Part shown: piece by piece, positions 9,391-17,285 of the stretch
Numbering within the stretch: position 1 is the stretch's first letter
Layout of the letters: every line of letters starts with the position of its first letter
NCBI RefSeq assembly: GCF_000224005.2
Contig: NZ_CP007031.1
Span: forward strand, 1,827,001-1,891,000
Reading direction: 5' to 3'
Length of the DNA: 64,000 nt
From: Marichromatium purpuratum 984
GTDB taxonomy: Bacteria > Pseudomonadota > Gammaproteobacteria > Chromatiales > Chromatiaceae
Position numbers and translations under genes: made by a program
The notes under the pieces: model-generated
The model's database searches: none
The model's input: only the letters and a program-made list of their open reading frames with translations
Told to the model about the DNA's origin: nothing

Positions 9391-10464
9391 TCAACCCGAG
9401 GCGTCCTCCGGCGCGGCCAGCGCGCGCTCGATACGCCCGCCCAGCCGGGGCGCGGCGCGCTCGATATAGCGCAGCGCCGAGCGCGCGTCACGCCAGCCGA
9501 CATAGTCCATCAGCTCGCGCAGCTGCCACTGACTGGCGCTCGCCCAGGAGGCGAAGCCCCGCCTGAGCGAGTGGGCGCTGTAGCTTGCCGCATCCGCCAC
9601 CCCGGCCTCCTCAAGCAGACGGCGCAACAGCGGGATCAGGCTGTTGGGGTGCAGCCCCTGCTCGCGCACCCGCCCCCAGCGGTCGATGCCACGGAACACC
9701 GCGCCACGCTCGATCCCGGCGCAGCCGACCCAATCGGCATAGGCCGTGACCGGACAGAGCCTGGAGAGCCGGGGCAGCGGATAGTCGCGGCTCTCGCCGT
9801 GCGAGGTCTTGGTCCGCGCGAGCCGGATCAGCAACCCGCCGTCGTGTTCCTGACGCACGTCCTCGACCGCGAGCCTCAGCAGCTCATCGCCACGGAAGGC
9901 GCGCCAGAAGCCGACCAGCAGCAGCGCCCGATCACGCCGCGCGCGCAGCGCCTCGGCGAGCCCCCCGGTACGGATGCGCGTCTCCAGCATGGCATCGACC
10001 CGCACCAGGTCCTCCAGCCGCAACGCCCGCGCCTGGTGCTCGCGCGCCGGGTGCAGCTCAGTGATGCCGCGCATCACCTGACGCACCACCGGCGCCTTGG
10101 TCGGATCGGGGAAGCCCTGGTCACGATGCCAGCGCGCCAGTGCCGCCAGGTGCAACCGCAGGGTATTGAGCGCGAGCTGCTCGGCATGATCGGCCAGATA
10201 GCGGGCGACGGACTCGGCGGTCGCCGGCAACAACCCGCCCCAGGTCTCCTCGTAGTGACGGATCGCCGCGCGATAGCCGCGTCTGGTGTTGTCGCGGGTG
10301 GCCGCCTCGATATAGCGCTCGATCCGCTGCATGCCCGGTGTGCTCCTTCTCTCGATCGTCTCTGACGGCCCGTCTTCGATACCGGGTCCGTACCGCTTGT
10401 ACCCAGCCGGCTCGAAGAGGGCCTGATTGCGGCCCTCATCTCTGCCTGACATGGGATAAGTCAT
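9391..10464 (-). CDS. Tyrosine recombinase (integrase), TnpS-like
   Basis: About 357 residues with an N-terminal SAM-like core-binding domain (TRRGYRAAIRHYEETWG to about residue 125) and a C-terminal catalytic domain. Catalytic residues are visible: Arg in GFWRAFRGDELLRL, the HSLRRG box (His-x-x-Arg) and the Tyr in SALRYIE. Such enzymes cut and rejoin DNA at short inverted-repeat core sites. The ATG at 10464 is chosen because AAGGG lies about nine bases upstream; an upstream GTG (10494) and a downstream ATG (10452) are alternatives. It is divergent from a KfrA-like coiled-coil gene with a palindrome at the shared start, the arrangement of tnpS/tnpT in Tn4651-type transposons. No phage genes or transposase lie nearby. 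Confidence 0.85.
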   Translation of the reverse strand: MTYPMSGRDEGRNQALFEPAGYKRYGPGIEDGPSETIERRSTPGMQRIERYIEAATRDNTRRGYRAAIRHYEETWGGLLPATAESVARYLADHAEQLALNTLRLHLAALARWHRDQGFPDPTKAPVVRQVMRGITELHPAREHQARALRLEDLVRVDAMLETRIRTGGLAEALRARRDRALLLVGFWRAFRGDELLRLAVEDVRQEHDGGLLIRLARTKTSHGESRDYPLPRLSRLCPVTAYADWVGCAGIERGAVFRGIDRWGRVREQGLHPNSLIPLLRRLLEEAGVADAASYSAHSLRRGFASWASASQWQLRELMDYVGWRDARSALRYIERAAPRLGGRIERALAAPEDASG

Positions 10465-10472
10465 ATTATCCC
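10453..10472. other. Candidate recombination core site
   Basis: Seven-base inverted arms GGGATAA and TTATCCC flank a six-base spacer at the 5' end of the recombinase gene. This size and spacing suits a core site for a tyrosine recombinase. The AT-rich 70 bases to its right contain repeated ACGTA-type words that could bind the partner protein. The role is inferred from geometry and position. Confidence 0.45.
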
Positions 10473-10565
10473 GCCCTTGATTTTTAATGAACACAAAAAT
10501 TGACGCTCAAAAATAATACGTATATACATACTACGTAATACAGTACGAAATAAACTGGAGATCCC

Positions 10566-11678
10566 ATGGCACGTGGCGGCATCACCAAGGCGCTGGTCAA
10601 ACAGGCGCGCGACACCCTGCTCGCACAGGACCGACATCCCTCGATCGACGCCGTCCGCGTTGCTCTTGGCAACACCGGCTCGAAGAGCACGATCCATCGC
10701 TATCTCAAGGAGTTGGAAGAAGAAGAGGCTTGCCGGCTCGGCGACGCCAAGGGCCTGAGCGAGCCGATCCAGCAGCTCATCGCCGAACTCGCCCGCACCC
10801 TCGAGACCGAGGCCGAGGAGATCGTCGCCGCCGCCGAGCGCCGTCATCAGGAACAGGTACAGACACAGCGTCAGCAGCTCGAAGCGAGCGAGACAGTCCG
10901 CGATGAACTCGTGGCAGAGGTCGAGGGGTTGCGCCAGGGGATCGCCGCGCGCGAGACGACCCTCGCCGAGCAGGCCGCGCGCATCATTGAACTGGAGCAA
11001 CAGCGTCAGGGGCAGGCGATCGCCTTGGCGAGCCTGGAGCAGGAAAAGCAGGGGTTACAGGAACGGATCGAGGTCCAGGCGCAGCATCTCGCCTCGATCG
11101 AGGAGAAGCATCGTCATACCCGCGAGGCGCTCGAACACTATCGCGAGGCCAGCCGCCTCCAGCGCGAGCAGGATCAACGCCGCCACGACCAGCAGCTCCA
11201 GCAGTTGCAGGCGGAACTGCGCCAGCAGGCACAGACCCTGATCGTCAAGCAGGACGAGATCACCCGGCTCAATCGCGACAACGCCGCCCTCGCCGGCGAG
11301 CTGCGCGAGCGCGAACGGGACAATCAACAACAAGCGCAGGCTTTGGCGAAGCTGCGCGAGGCACAGCAGACAGGCGAACGGATACGCGATCAACTGGAGG
11401 CACGACTCGGGCGCAGCGAGGAGGCGTGTGCAGCACTCGATGCGCAGCACCGCCAGCTCACCGACGTGCACGCCCAGCTCGAGACACGGCTAGGGCGCAG
11501 CGAGCGTGGACGCGAACGACTCCAGACCCGATTGCTCGCCGAGCACGCGCGACGTCGCACCCTCGAACAGCAGCTCGAACGCTTGCTTGCGCGCACGAGC
11601 CCGGATCAAGAAACAGAAGCCTCCGATCAACCCGTGTCGGACGCCGACTCCTCGAGCAGACAGAGCACGGATGAATGA
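10566..11678 (+). CDS. KfrA-like DNA-binding coiled-coil protein, TnpT-like
   Basis: A 370-residue protein. Residues 1-60 (MARGGITKALVKQARDTLL...ALGNTGSKSTIHRYLKEL) match the KfrA N-terminal helix-turn-helix type. Residues about 70-350 are an almost unbroken coiled coil rich in Glu, Gln, Arg and Leu, with a near-repeat ARLGRSEEACAALDAQHRQLTDVHAQLE / TRLGRSERGRERLQ. KfrA is a plasmid segregation and regulatory protein; in Tn4651-type transposons a coiled-coil partner assists the recombinase. A GGAG ribosome binding site sits five bases from the ATG. The divergent placement with the tyrosine recombinase suggests that it binds the shared region and helps or regulates recombination. Confidence 0.75.
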   Translation: MARGGITKALVKQARDTLLAQDRHPSIDAVRVALGNTGSKSTIHRYLKELEEEEACRLGDAKGLSEPIQQLIAELARTLETEAEEIVAAAERRHQEQVQTQRQQLEASETVRDELVAEVEGLRQGIAARETTLAEQAARIIELEQQRQGQAIALASLEQEKQGLQERIEVQAQHLASIEEKHRHTREALEHYREASRLQREQDQRRHDQQLQQLQAELRQQAQTLIVKQDEITRLNRDNAALAGELRERERDNQQQAQALAKLREAQQTGERIRDQLEARLGRSEEACAALDAQHRQLTDVHAQLETRLGRSERGRERLQTRLLAEHARRRTLEQQLERLLARTSPDQETEASDQPVSDADSSSRQSTDE

Positions 11679-11791
11679 TGAAGGATGCGCCTGGATCAGC
11701 AGGCTGCGGGAGAGAAGGGATGGGTGCCTTGGTGGACGAGACGACACCAGCAAGAGGGACGATCGATGGCGTCTCGTCGCAAACGGATCGG

Positions 11792-11818
11792 GCGCCAGGG
11801 CCGAGCCGACCCTGGCGC
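11792..11818. terminator. Hairpin between convergent KfrA-like gene and hom
   Basis: A perfect nine-base-pair stem, GCGCCAGGG and CCCTGGCGC around a nine-base loop, lies between convergent genes, eight bases after the hom stop codon as read on the minus strand. It may serve as a bidirectional terminator, although neither side carries a clear T-run. Confidence 0.45.
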
Positions 11819-11826
11819 GCTCATGC

Positions 11827-13143
11827 TCAGCCCGAGAGCATTTCCACACGAATGCGGATGATCTCGCCCTGTACCGAGTCGAGCGCCTCGATCTGAGCGA
11901 GCGCGGCGTTCATCTGACGCTCGCGCACCCGGTGGGTGAGCATCACCAGCGGCACATGGGTCTCGCCCTCGCCCGGTTCCTGCTGCTTGATCGCCTCGAT
12001 GCTGATGCCGTGCTCGCCGAGGATGCTGGCAATGCGCGCCATCACCCCAGGCTGATCGAGCGCCGAGAGCCGCAGGTAGTAGGCGGTCTCGACCGCCTCC
12101 ATCTCGAGTACCGGGGTATCGGCCAGCTCGTCGGGCTGGAAGGCGAGATGCGGCACCCGGTTGCTCGGGTCGGTGGTCAGCGTGCGCACCACATCGACCA
12201 GATCGGCGACCACCGCCGAGGCCGTCGGCAGGGCGCCGGCGCCGGCGCCGTAGTAGAGCGTCGGGCCGACCGCATCACCCTTGACCAGCACCGCGTTCAT
12301 CACCCCGTCGACATTGGCCAGCAGGCGACGCTCGGGGATCAGCGTCGGGTGGACACGCAGCTCGATGCCCTGCTCGCCGCGACGCGCGATCCCCAGGTGC
12401 TTGATGCGATAGCCAAGCTCGGCGGCATAGGCGACGTCGAGCGCGCCGATTTTCGAGATCCCCTCGGTGAAGCAGCGCTCGAACTGCAGCGGGATGCCGA
12501 AGGCGAGCGAGCCGAGGATGGTGAGCTTGTGCGCCGCGTCGATCCCCTCGACATCGAAAGTCGGATCGGCCTCGGCATAGCCGAGCGCCTGCGCCTCGGC
12601 GAGCACGTCGGCGAAGTCGCGACCCTTGTCGCGCATCTCGGAGAGGATGAAGTTGCCGGTGCCGTTGATGATGCCGGCCACCCACTCGATGTGGTTAGCG
12701 GCCAGACCCTCGCGCACCGCCTTGATGATCGGGATGCCGCCGGCTACCGCCGCCTCGAAACCGACCGTCACCCCGTGCTCGCGAGCGACGGCGAAAATCT
12801 CGTTGCCGTGCAGCGCGATCAGCGCCTTGTTGGCGGTGACCACGTGCTTGCCGTTCTCGATCGCGCGCAGCACCAGCTCGCGGGCCGGCGAATAGCCGCC
12901 GATCAGCTCGATGACCACCTCAACCTCGGGGTCCTCGACCACCGCGAAGGCATCGTCGCCGATGCGCCCGATCCGCTCCAGTCCATCGATGGCACCGGCG
13001 TCATAGGCACGCGCTGCGGCATGCGCGATCTGGATCTCGCGTCCGGCGCGGCGCGCAATCTCCGCGGCATTGTTGGCCAGCACGCTGACCGTGCCGCCAC
13101 CGACGGTTCCCAAGCCCAAGAGTCCGATTTTCACCGGTTTCAT
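11827..13143 (-). CDS. hom: Homoserine dehydrogenase
   Basis: About 438 residues. The N-terminal NAD(P)-binding motif GLLGLGTVGGGTV is followed by the catalytic region VAGGIPIIKAVREGLAANHIEWVAGIINGTGNFILSEM (the homoserine dehydrogenase signature with GTGN). A C-terminal ACT domain (about residues 350-430, LRLSALDQPGVMARIASILGEHGISI) implies allosteric control, probably by threonine. It reduces aspartate semialdehyde to homoserine for threonine and methionine. Two adjacent ATG codons (13146 and 13143) are possible; the second is better spaced from AGAGG. It is monofunctional, lacking an aspartokinase domain, and follows alaC on the same strand. Confidence 0.95.
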   Translation of the reverse strand: MKPVKIGLLGLGTVGGGTVSVLANNAAEIARRAGREIQIAHAAARAYDAGAIDGLERIGRIGDDAFAVVEDPEVEVVIELIGGYSPARELVLRAIENGKHVVTANKALIALHGNEIFAVAREHGVTVGFEAAVAGGIPIIKAVREGLAANHIEWVAGIINGTGNFILSEMRDKGRDFADVLAEAQALGYAEADPTFDVEGIDAAHKLTILGSLAFGIPLQFERCFTEGISKIGALDVAYAAELGYRIKHLGIARRGEQGIELRVHPTLIPERRLLANVDGVMNAVLVKGDAVGPTLYYGAGAGALPTASAVVADLVDVVRTLTTDPSNRVPHLAFQPDELADTPVLEMEAVETAYYLRLSALDQPGVMARIASILGEHGISIEAIKQQEPGEGETHVPLVMLTHRVRERQMNAALAQIEALDSVQGEIIRIRVEMLSG

Positions 13144-13242
13144 CATGTTACCTCTTCGTCGCCCGCCCGCCAGGACGGGACGCTGTATCCTGGATGGAAT
13201 CGGTCCGGACGCGCCCATGATGGACGCGTCACCGTGAACGGC

Positions 13243-14445
13243 TCAGGCGCCGGCCTGGGCGTCGCGGCGGAACATCTCCTTGATGCCACGAATGGCCTGA
13301 CGGGTGCGATGCTCGTTCTCGATCAGGCCGAAGCGGACATGGGTGTCGCCGTACTCGCCGAAACCGATCCCGGGCGCGACCGCCACCTTGGCCTCGCGCA
13401 GGAGCTTTTTCGAGAACTCCAGCGACCCCATCTCGCGATAGGGTTCGGGGATCGGCGCCCACACGAACATCGTCGCCTTGGGCGGCTCGACCGCCCAGCC
13501 GGCAGCGTTGAGACCGCTGCAGAGCACGTCGCGCCGACTCTGATACATGTCGCTGATCTCGCGCACGCACTCCTGCGGCCCCTCGAGCGCGGCGATCGCC
13601 GCGACCTGGATCGGGGTGAAGGTCCCGTAGTCGAGATAGGACTTGATCCGCGCCAGCGCGGAGACCAGAGTCGGGTTGCCGCACATGAAGCCGACGCGCC
13701 AACCGGGCATGTTGTAGCTCTTGGACATCGAGAAGAACTCGACGGCGATGTCCTTGGCACCGGGCACCTGGAGGATCGAGGGGGCCTTGTAGCCGTCGAA
13801 GGCGATGTCGGCATAGGCGATGTCGTGCACCACCCAGATGCCGTGCTCGCGGGCGATCTCGATGACCTTCTCGAAGAACTCGAGATCGACACACTGCCCG
13901 GTGGGGTTGCCGGGGAAGTTGAGCACCAGCATCTTGGGCTTGGGCCAGGACTCCTGGATACCGCGCCGCAGCTCCTCGAAGAAGTCCACGTCCGGGGTCA
14001 GGCGCACATGGCGCACGTCGGCACCGGCGATGATGAAGCCGTAGGGATGGATCGGATAGGCCGGGTTGGGCACCAGTACCGTATCACCGGCGTCCATGGT
14101 CGCCAGCGCGAGGTGGGCGAGGCCCTCCTTGGAGCCGATGGTGACGATGGCCTCGGTCTCGGGATCGAGATGGACGTCGAAGCGATCGCGATACCAGTGA
14201 CAGATGGCGCGACGCAGCCGCGGGATGCCGCGCGAGACCGAATAACGGTGGGTGTTGCCGCGCGCCGAGACCTCGATCAGCTTGTCGACGATGTGCTGCG
14301 GCGTCGGCTGATCGGGGTTGCCCATGCCGAAATCGATGATGTCCTCGCCCCGCGCTCGCGCCGCGGCCTTCAACTCGTTGACGATGTTGAAGACATAGGG
14401 CGGCAAGCGCTTGATGCGATGGAAATCTGACTCGGGGGCGACCAC
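13243..14445 (-). CDS. alaC: Alanine transaminase AlaC
   Basis: Four hundred residues of a class I/II PLP aminotransferase. Diagnostic segments are [39 protein letters not shown] at the N-terminus, [32 protein letters not shown] and the PLP-lysine region [16 protein letters not shown]. These match E. coli AlaC (YfdZ), which makes alanine from pyruvate and glutamate. The start is a GTG at 14445 preceded by GAGGT. It stands directly upstream of hom, an arrangement common in gammaproteobacteria, and is divergent from the GGDEF-EAL gene with starts only about 18 bases apart, so the promoters must overlap the coding ends. Confidence 0.93.
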   Translation of the reverse strand: MVAPESDFHRIKRLPPYVFNIVNELKAAARARGEDIIDFGMGNPDQPTPQHIVDKLIEVSARGNTHRYSVSRGIPRLRRAICHWYRDRFDVHLDPETEAIVTIGSKEGLAHLALATMDAGDTVLVPNPAYPIHPYGFIIAGADVRHVRLTPDVDFFEELRRGIQESWPKPKMLVLNFPGNPTGQCVDLEFFEKVIEIAREHGIWVVHDIAYADIAFDGYKAPSILQVPGAKDIAVEFFSMSKSYNMPGWRVGFMCGNPTLVSALARIKSYLDYGTFTPIQVAAIAALEGPQECVREISDMYQSRRDVLCSGLNAAGWAVEPPKATMFVWAPIPEPYREMGSLEFSKKLLREAKVAVAPGIGFGEYGDTHVRFGLIENEHRTRQAIRGIKEMFRRDAQAGA

Positions 14446-14463
14446 GGGGGGACCTCGTTGAAG

Positions 14464-16410
14464 ATGAAGTTGGAAAAAGGTTCAGAGTGTACAGCCAGTG
14501 GGGAAAGAAGCAAGCCGAACGGTGCAGCCCCCCTCCGGACACTCGACACATCGACACCACCCGTCCCCTCGGCCGACGGGGACGATGCTGCGCTCGACAG
14601 CGCCAGCGCAATCTTCAAGGCCGTGGGGCTCGCCGCCGAGTACTTCGGCTGCGCGAACTGGGGAGAATACGTGCCGCGGATGCTCGAGCACCTGGCGCGG
14701 GCGACCCATGCCAGCCGCGCCTATGTCTTCGAGAACCATCTTGGTATCGACGGGATACTCTACACCAGTCAGCGTCACGAGTTCTCGGCTCCCGGCATCG
14801 AGAGCCAGATCGGTAACAACCAGCTGCAGAGTTTCCCGATCGAGACCGGCTTCGCCCGCTGGTGTCAGACCCTGCGTGGCGGGGGCGTGGTGCAGGGCTG
14901 CGTCGAGACCCTGCCCGAGGGCGAGCGCGAGATCCTCCTGGCCCAGGGGATCAGCTCGCTGGTCGTGGTGCCGGTCTTCGTCGCCAAGCACTGGTGGGGG
15001 TTCATCGGTTTCGACGACTGCACCCGCAGGCGTCACTGGAGTGAGGTCGAGATCCAGGCGCTGCGCGCGGCGGCCAATGTCCTCGGCGCCTCGGTCCAGA
15101 GCGAGCGGCTGAGCCGGCTCGAGCAGCGGATGTTCCAGATGGCCACCCATGACGAACTCACCGGCCTGCCCAACCGGCGCGCGCTCAACGGTTATCTGCG
15201 ACTCGAGCAGGCGCGCAGCGATCGCTCGGGCAGCCCCTACTGTCTCGCCCTGTTCGACATCGACCGCTTCAAGCTGATCAACGACATCCATGGTCACTGC
15301 GCCGGCGACCACATCCTCAAGCAGGTCGCCCTCGCGCTCAGACGCAGCATCCGTCAGGGCGACTGGGTGGGCCGCTGGGGCGGCGAGGAATTCCTGGTGG
15401 TGTTGCCCGCCACCCGGATCGAGCAGGCCTACCAAGGCATCGAACGGATGCGCCAGGCCGTCGAGCGTGCCCGCCCGGAGTTTGCCGAACGCCGCTTCGA
15501 GGTGACGGTGAGTGCAGGAGTGGCCGAATGCACCGCTGGCCACGACAGTGTCGACGATGTCCTCGCCCGCGCCGACGCGGGTCTCTACGAGGCCAAGCTA
15601 CGCGGGCGCAACCGCACCTGTGTCACCAACGCCGAGCAGGCCCACAATCTCTCCACCGCAGCCCTGGTGCAACGGGCCATTCGCGACGGCCAGCTCCACC
15701 CGGCCTATCAGAGCATCGTCGATCTCGCCAGTCGCACCCAGGTCGCCGAAGAAGCGCTCGCCCGCATCGTCGTCGGCACCGAGCAGGTGCTCTGCGCCCA
15801 GGAGTTCGTCGAGATCGCCGACCGGCTCAACCTGCTCCACCGTATCGACGACATCCTCGGACGCCGCGCCATCGCCCGCTGCGCCGTCGAGGGCGATCAG
15901 CGTCCCGCCATCAAGCGCTTCATCAACCTCTCCGGCGACCTGTTGCGCCGCCCCGAGCGGGTCGCCGCACTCGCCCAGCACGCCGCGGCACTGTGCCCGC
16001 GGCTCGGCCCCGGGCGACGCACCCGCGCGCTGGTCCTGCAGATCACCGAGCGCGAGCCGCTCGGCCATGCCCATCAGCTCAGGACCACCCTCGCGCCCTT
16101 TCTCGACCAGGGCTTCCGGCTCGCCATCGACGACTTCGGCGGCGGCTATTCCTCGCTCGGCTATCTCGCCGAGCTGCCGATCTCCTTCATCAAGATCGAC
16201 CGTGAACTGATCGCGCAGGTCCGCACCAGACCCAAGTCGCGCGCCCTGGTGGCCAGCATCCAGTACACCGCCGACTCGCTCGGCATCACCACCATCGCCG
16301 AATGCGTCGAGGACGAACCCACCGCCCAGGTCCTCGGCGAACTCGGCGTGCACTGGGCACAGGGATATCTGTTCGCGGCGCCGACGCTCGAACTGGAGCA
16401 GGCCGGATGA
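14464..16410 (+). CDS. GAF-GGDEF-EAL cyclic-di-GMP signalling protein
   Basis: About 648 residues. An N-terminal GAF-like sensor (about residues 55-210, with [17 protein letters not shown] and [10 protein letters not shown]) is followed by a diguanylate cyclase domain (about 225-390) with an active GGEEF motif and an upstream RQGD product-inhibition site. A phosphodiesterase domain (about 400-645) follows, with EAL (EEALARI), [26 protein letters not shown] and QGY all retained. Both enzyme activities therefore look possible. It is cytosolic, with no membrane segment. The start is uncertain because it lies in the short space shared with alaC; ATG at 14464 is used. The next gene overlaps its stop codon by four bases. 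Confidence 0.9.
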   Translation: MKLEKGSECTASGERSKPNGAAPLRTLDTSTPPVPSADGDDAALDSASAIFKAVGLAAEYFGCANWGEYVPRMLEHLARATHASRAYVFENHLGIDGILYTSQRHEFSAPGIESQIGNNQLQSFPIETGFARWCQTLRGGGVVQGCVETLPEGEREILLAQGISSLVVVPVFVAKHWWGFIGFDDCTRRRHWSEVEIQALRAAANVLGASVQSERLSRLEQRMFQMATHDELTGLPNRRALNGYLRLEQARSDRSGSPYCLALFDIDRFKLINDIHGHCAGDHILKQVALALRRSIRQGDWVGRWGGEEFLVVLPATRIEQAYQGIERMRQAVERARPEFAERRFEVTVSAGVAECTAGHDSVDDVLARADAGLYEAKLRGRNRTCVTNAEQAHNLSTAALVQRAIRDGQLHPAYQSIVDLASRTQVAEEALARIVVGTEQVLCAQEFVEIADRLNLLHRIDDILGRRAIARCAVEGDQRPAIKRFINLSGDLLRRPERVAALAQHAAALCPRLGPGRRTRALVLQITEREPLGHAHQLRTTLAPFLDQGFRLAIDDFGGGYSSLGYLAELPISFIKIDRELIAQVRTRPKSRALVASIQYTADSLGITTIAECVEDEPTAQVLGELGVHWAQGYLFAAPTLELEQAG

Positions 16411-17276
16411 GTCGTCACCTCGGGGTCGTGGTGCTGGTCGCACTCGGTCTGCTCGGCGGCGGCTGCAGCCGGGTCTCGCTGGTCTACGACAATGCCCCCT
16501 TCCTCACCGCCGTCTATGTCGATCACCGCATCGACCTCGCGCCGCAACAGCTGCGCCGCTGGACGGACAGACTCGAACAGGTCCAGACGCGTCACCGCCG
16601 CGAGGCGCTGCCCCGGCTCACCGCCCTGCTCGACGGATTGATCCTGACGAGCGAGCGCGGTTTCGCCCGTGAGGATCTCGCCTGCCTGATGGCCGCCGCT
16701 GAACCGATCTACCGCCAGCACGCCGAACTCTTCGTCGACGCCACCGCACCGCTGCTCGCCACCCTCACCCCGGCGCAGCGCCAGCGGCTCGAACGACTGT
16801 GGCGCGAGCGCGACGCCGAGCGCGCCGCACCCGCCGACCCCGAACGCGAACGGCGCAAGCGCGCCCGGCGCTATATCCGCAATCTCAGCGACTGGACCGG
16901 ACCGCTCAGCGCGAGCCAGCAGCAGCTGGTGCGCGAGCTGACCGCGGCGATGCCGCGCAGCCAGCCCGCGCTCGACGCCTATCGCGCCGACCAGCGTACC
17001 CGGCTGATGACGCTGCTCGACGAGGGCGCCGGGGAGGCACGGATCGCCGCCTTCCTCCATGGCTGGCTGGTCGAGTTCGACGCCATGCCGGCGGCGCTGC
17101 GCCGCGACGGCGAGCGCCTGACCGAACAGCTCGTCACCCTCGCCGCCCGGTTCGGCGCCAGCCTCGATGCCACCCAGCGCACGCGGCTGCTTGAGCGTCT
17201 CGGCGAGCTGCGCGAGACCCTGCAACGACTGCAACGCGAACAGCGCGCGATCGTCCCCCTGCCCTGCGCCGGCTGA
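16407..17276 (+). CDS. Lipoprotein of the DUF6279 type
   Basis: A 289-residue protein with a signal peptide ending in a lipobox (LLGGGC, Cys about residue 20) followed by SRVSLVYDNAPFLTAVYVDHRIDLAPQQLRRW, then a long charged helical body (ALTPAQRQRLERLWRERDAERA and similar). This matches small outer-membrane lipoproteins of unknown function, the family I recall as DUF6279. The ATG overlaps the stop codon of the cyclic-di-GMP gene (ATGA), so the two are translationally coupled and may act in one envelope or signalling process. Confidence 0.75.
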   Translation: MSRHLGVVVLVALGLLGGGCSRVSLVYDNAPFLTAVYVDHRIDLAPQQLRRWTDRLEQVQTRHRREALPRLTALLDGLILTSERGFAREDLACLMAAAEPIYRQHAELFVDATAPLLATLTPAQRQRLERLWRERDAERAAPADPERERRKRARRYIRNLSDWTGPLSASQQQLVRELTAAMPRSQPALDAYRADQRTRLMTLLDEGAGEARIAAFLHGWLVEFDAMPAALRRDGERLTEQLVTLAARFGASLDATQRTRLLERLGELRETLQRLQREQRAIVPLPCAG

Positions 17277-17285
17277 GCCGACGCC

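Noticed and set aside
9391-10464. Prophage or integrative element defined by the integrase
   Set aside because: No phage, conjugation or tRNA attachment features are nearby, and flanking genes are ordinary chromosomal genes; a resolution module fits better.
11506-14430. A 974-residue plus-strand frame across hom and alaC
   Set aside because: Antisense to two well-conserved genes; sequence is low-complexity His/Asp/Arg typical of shadow frames.
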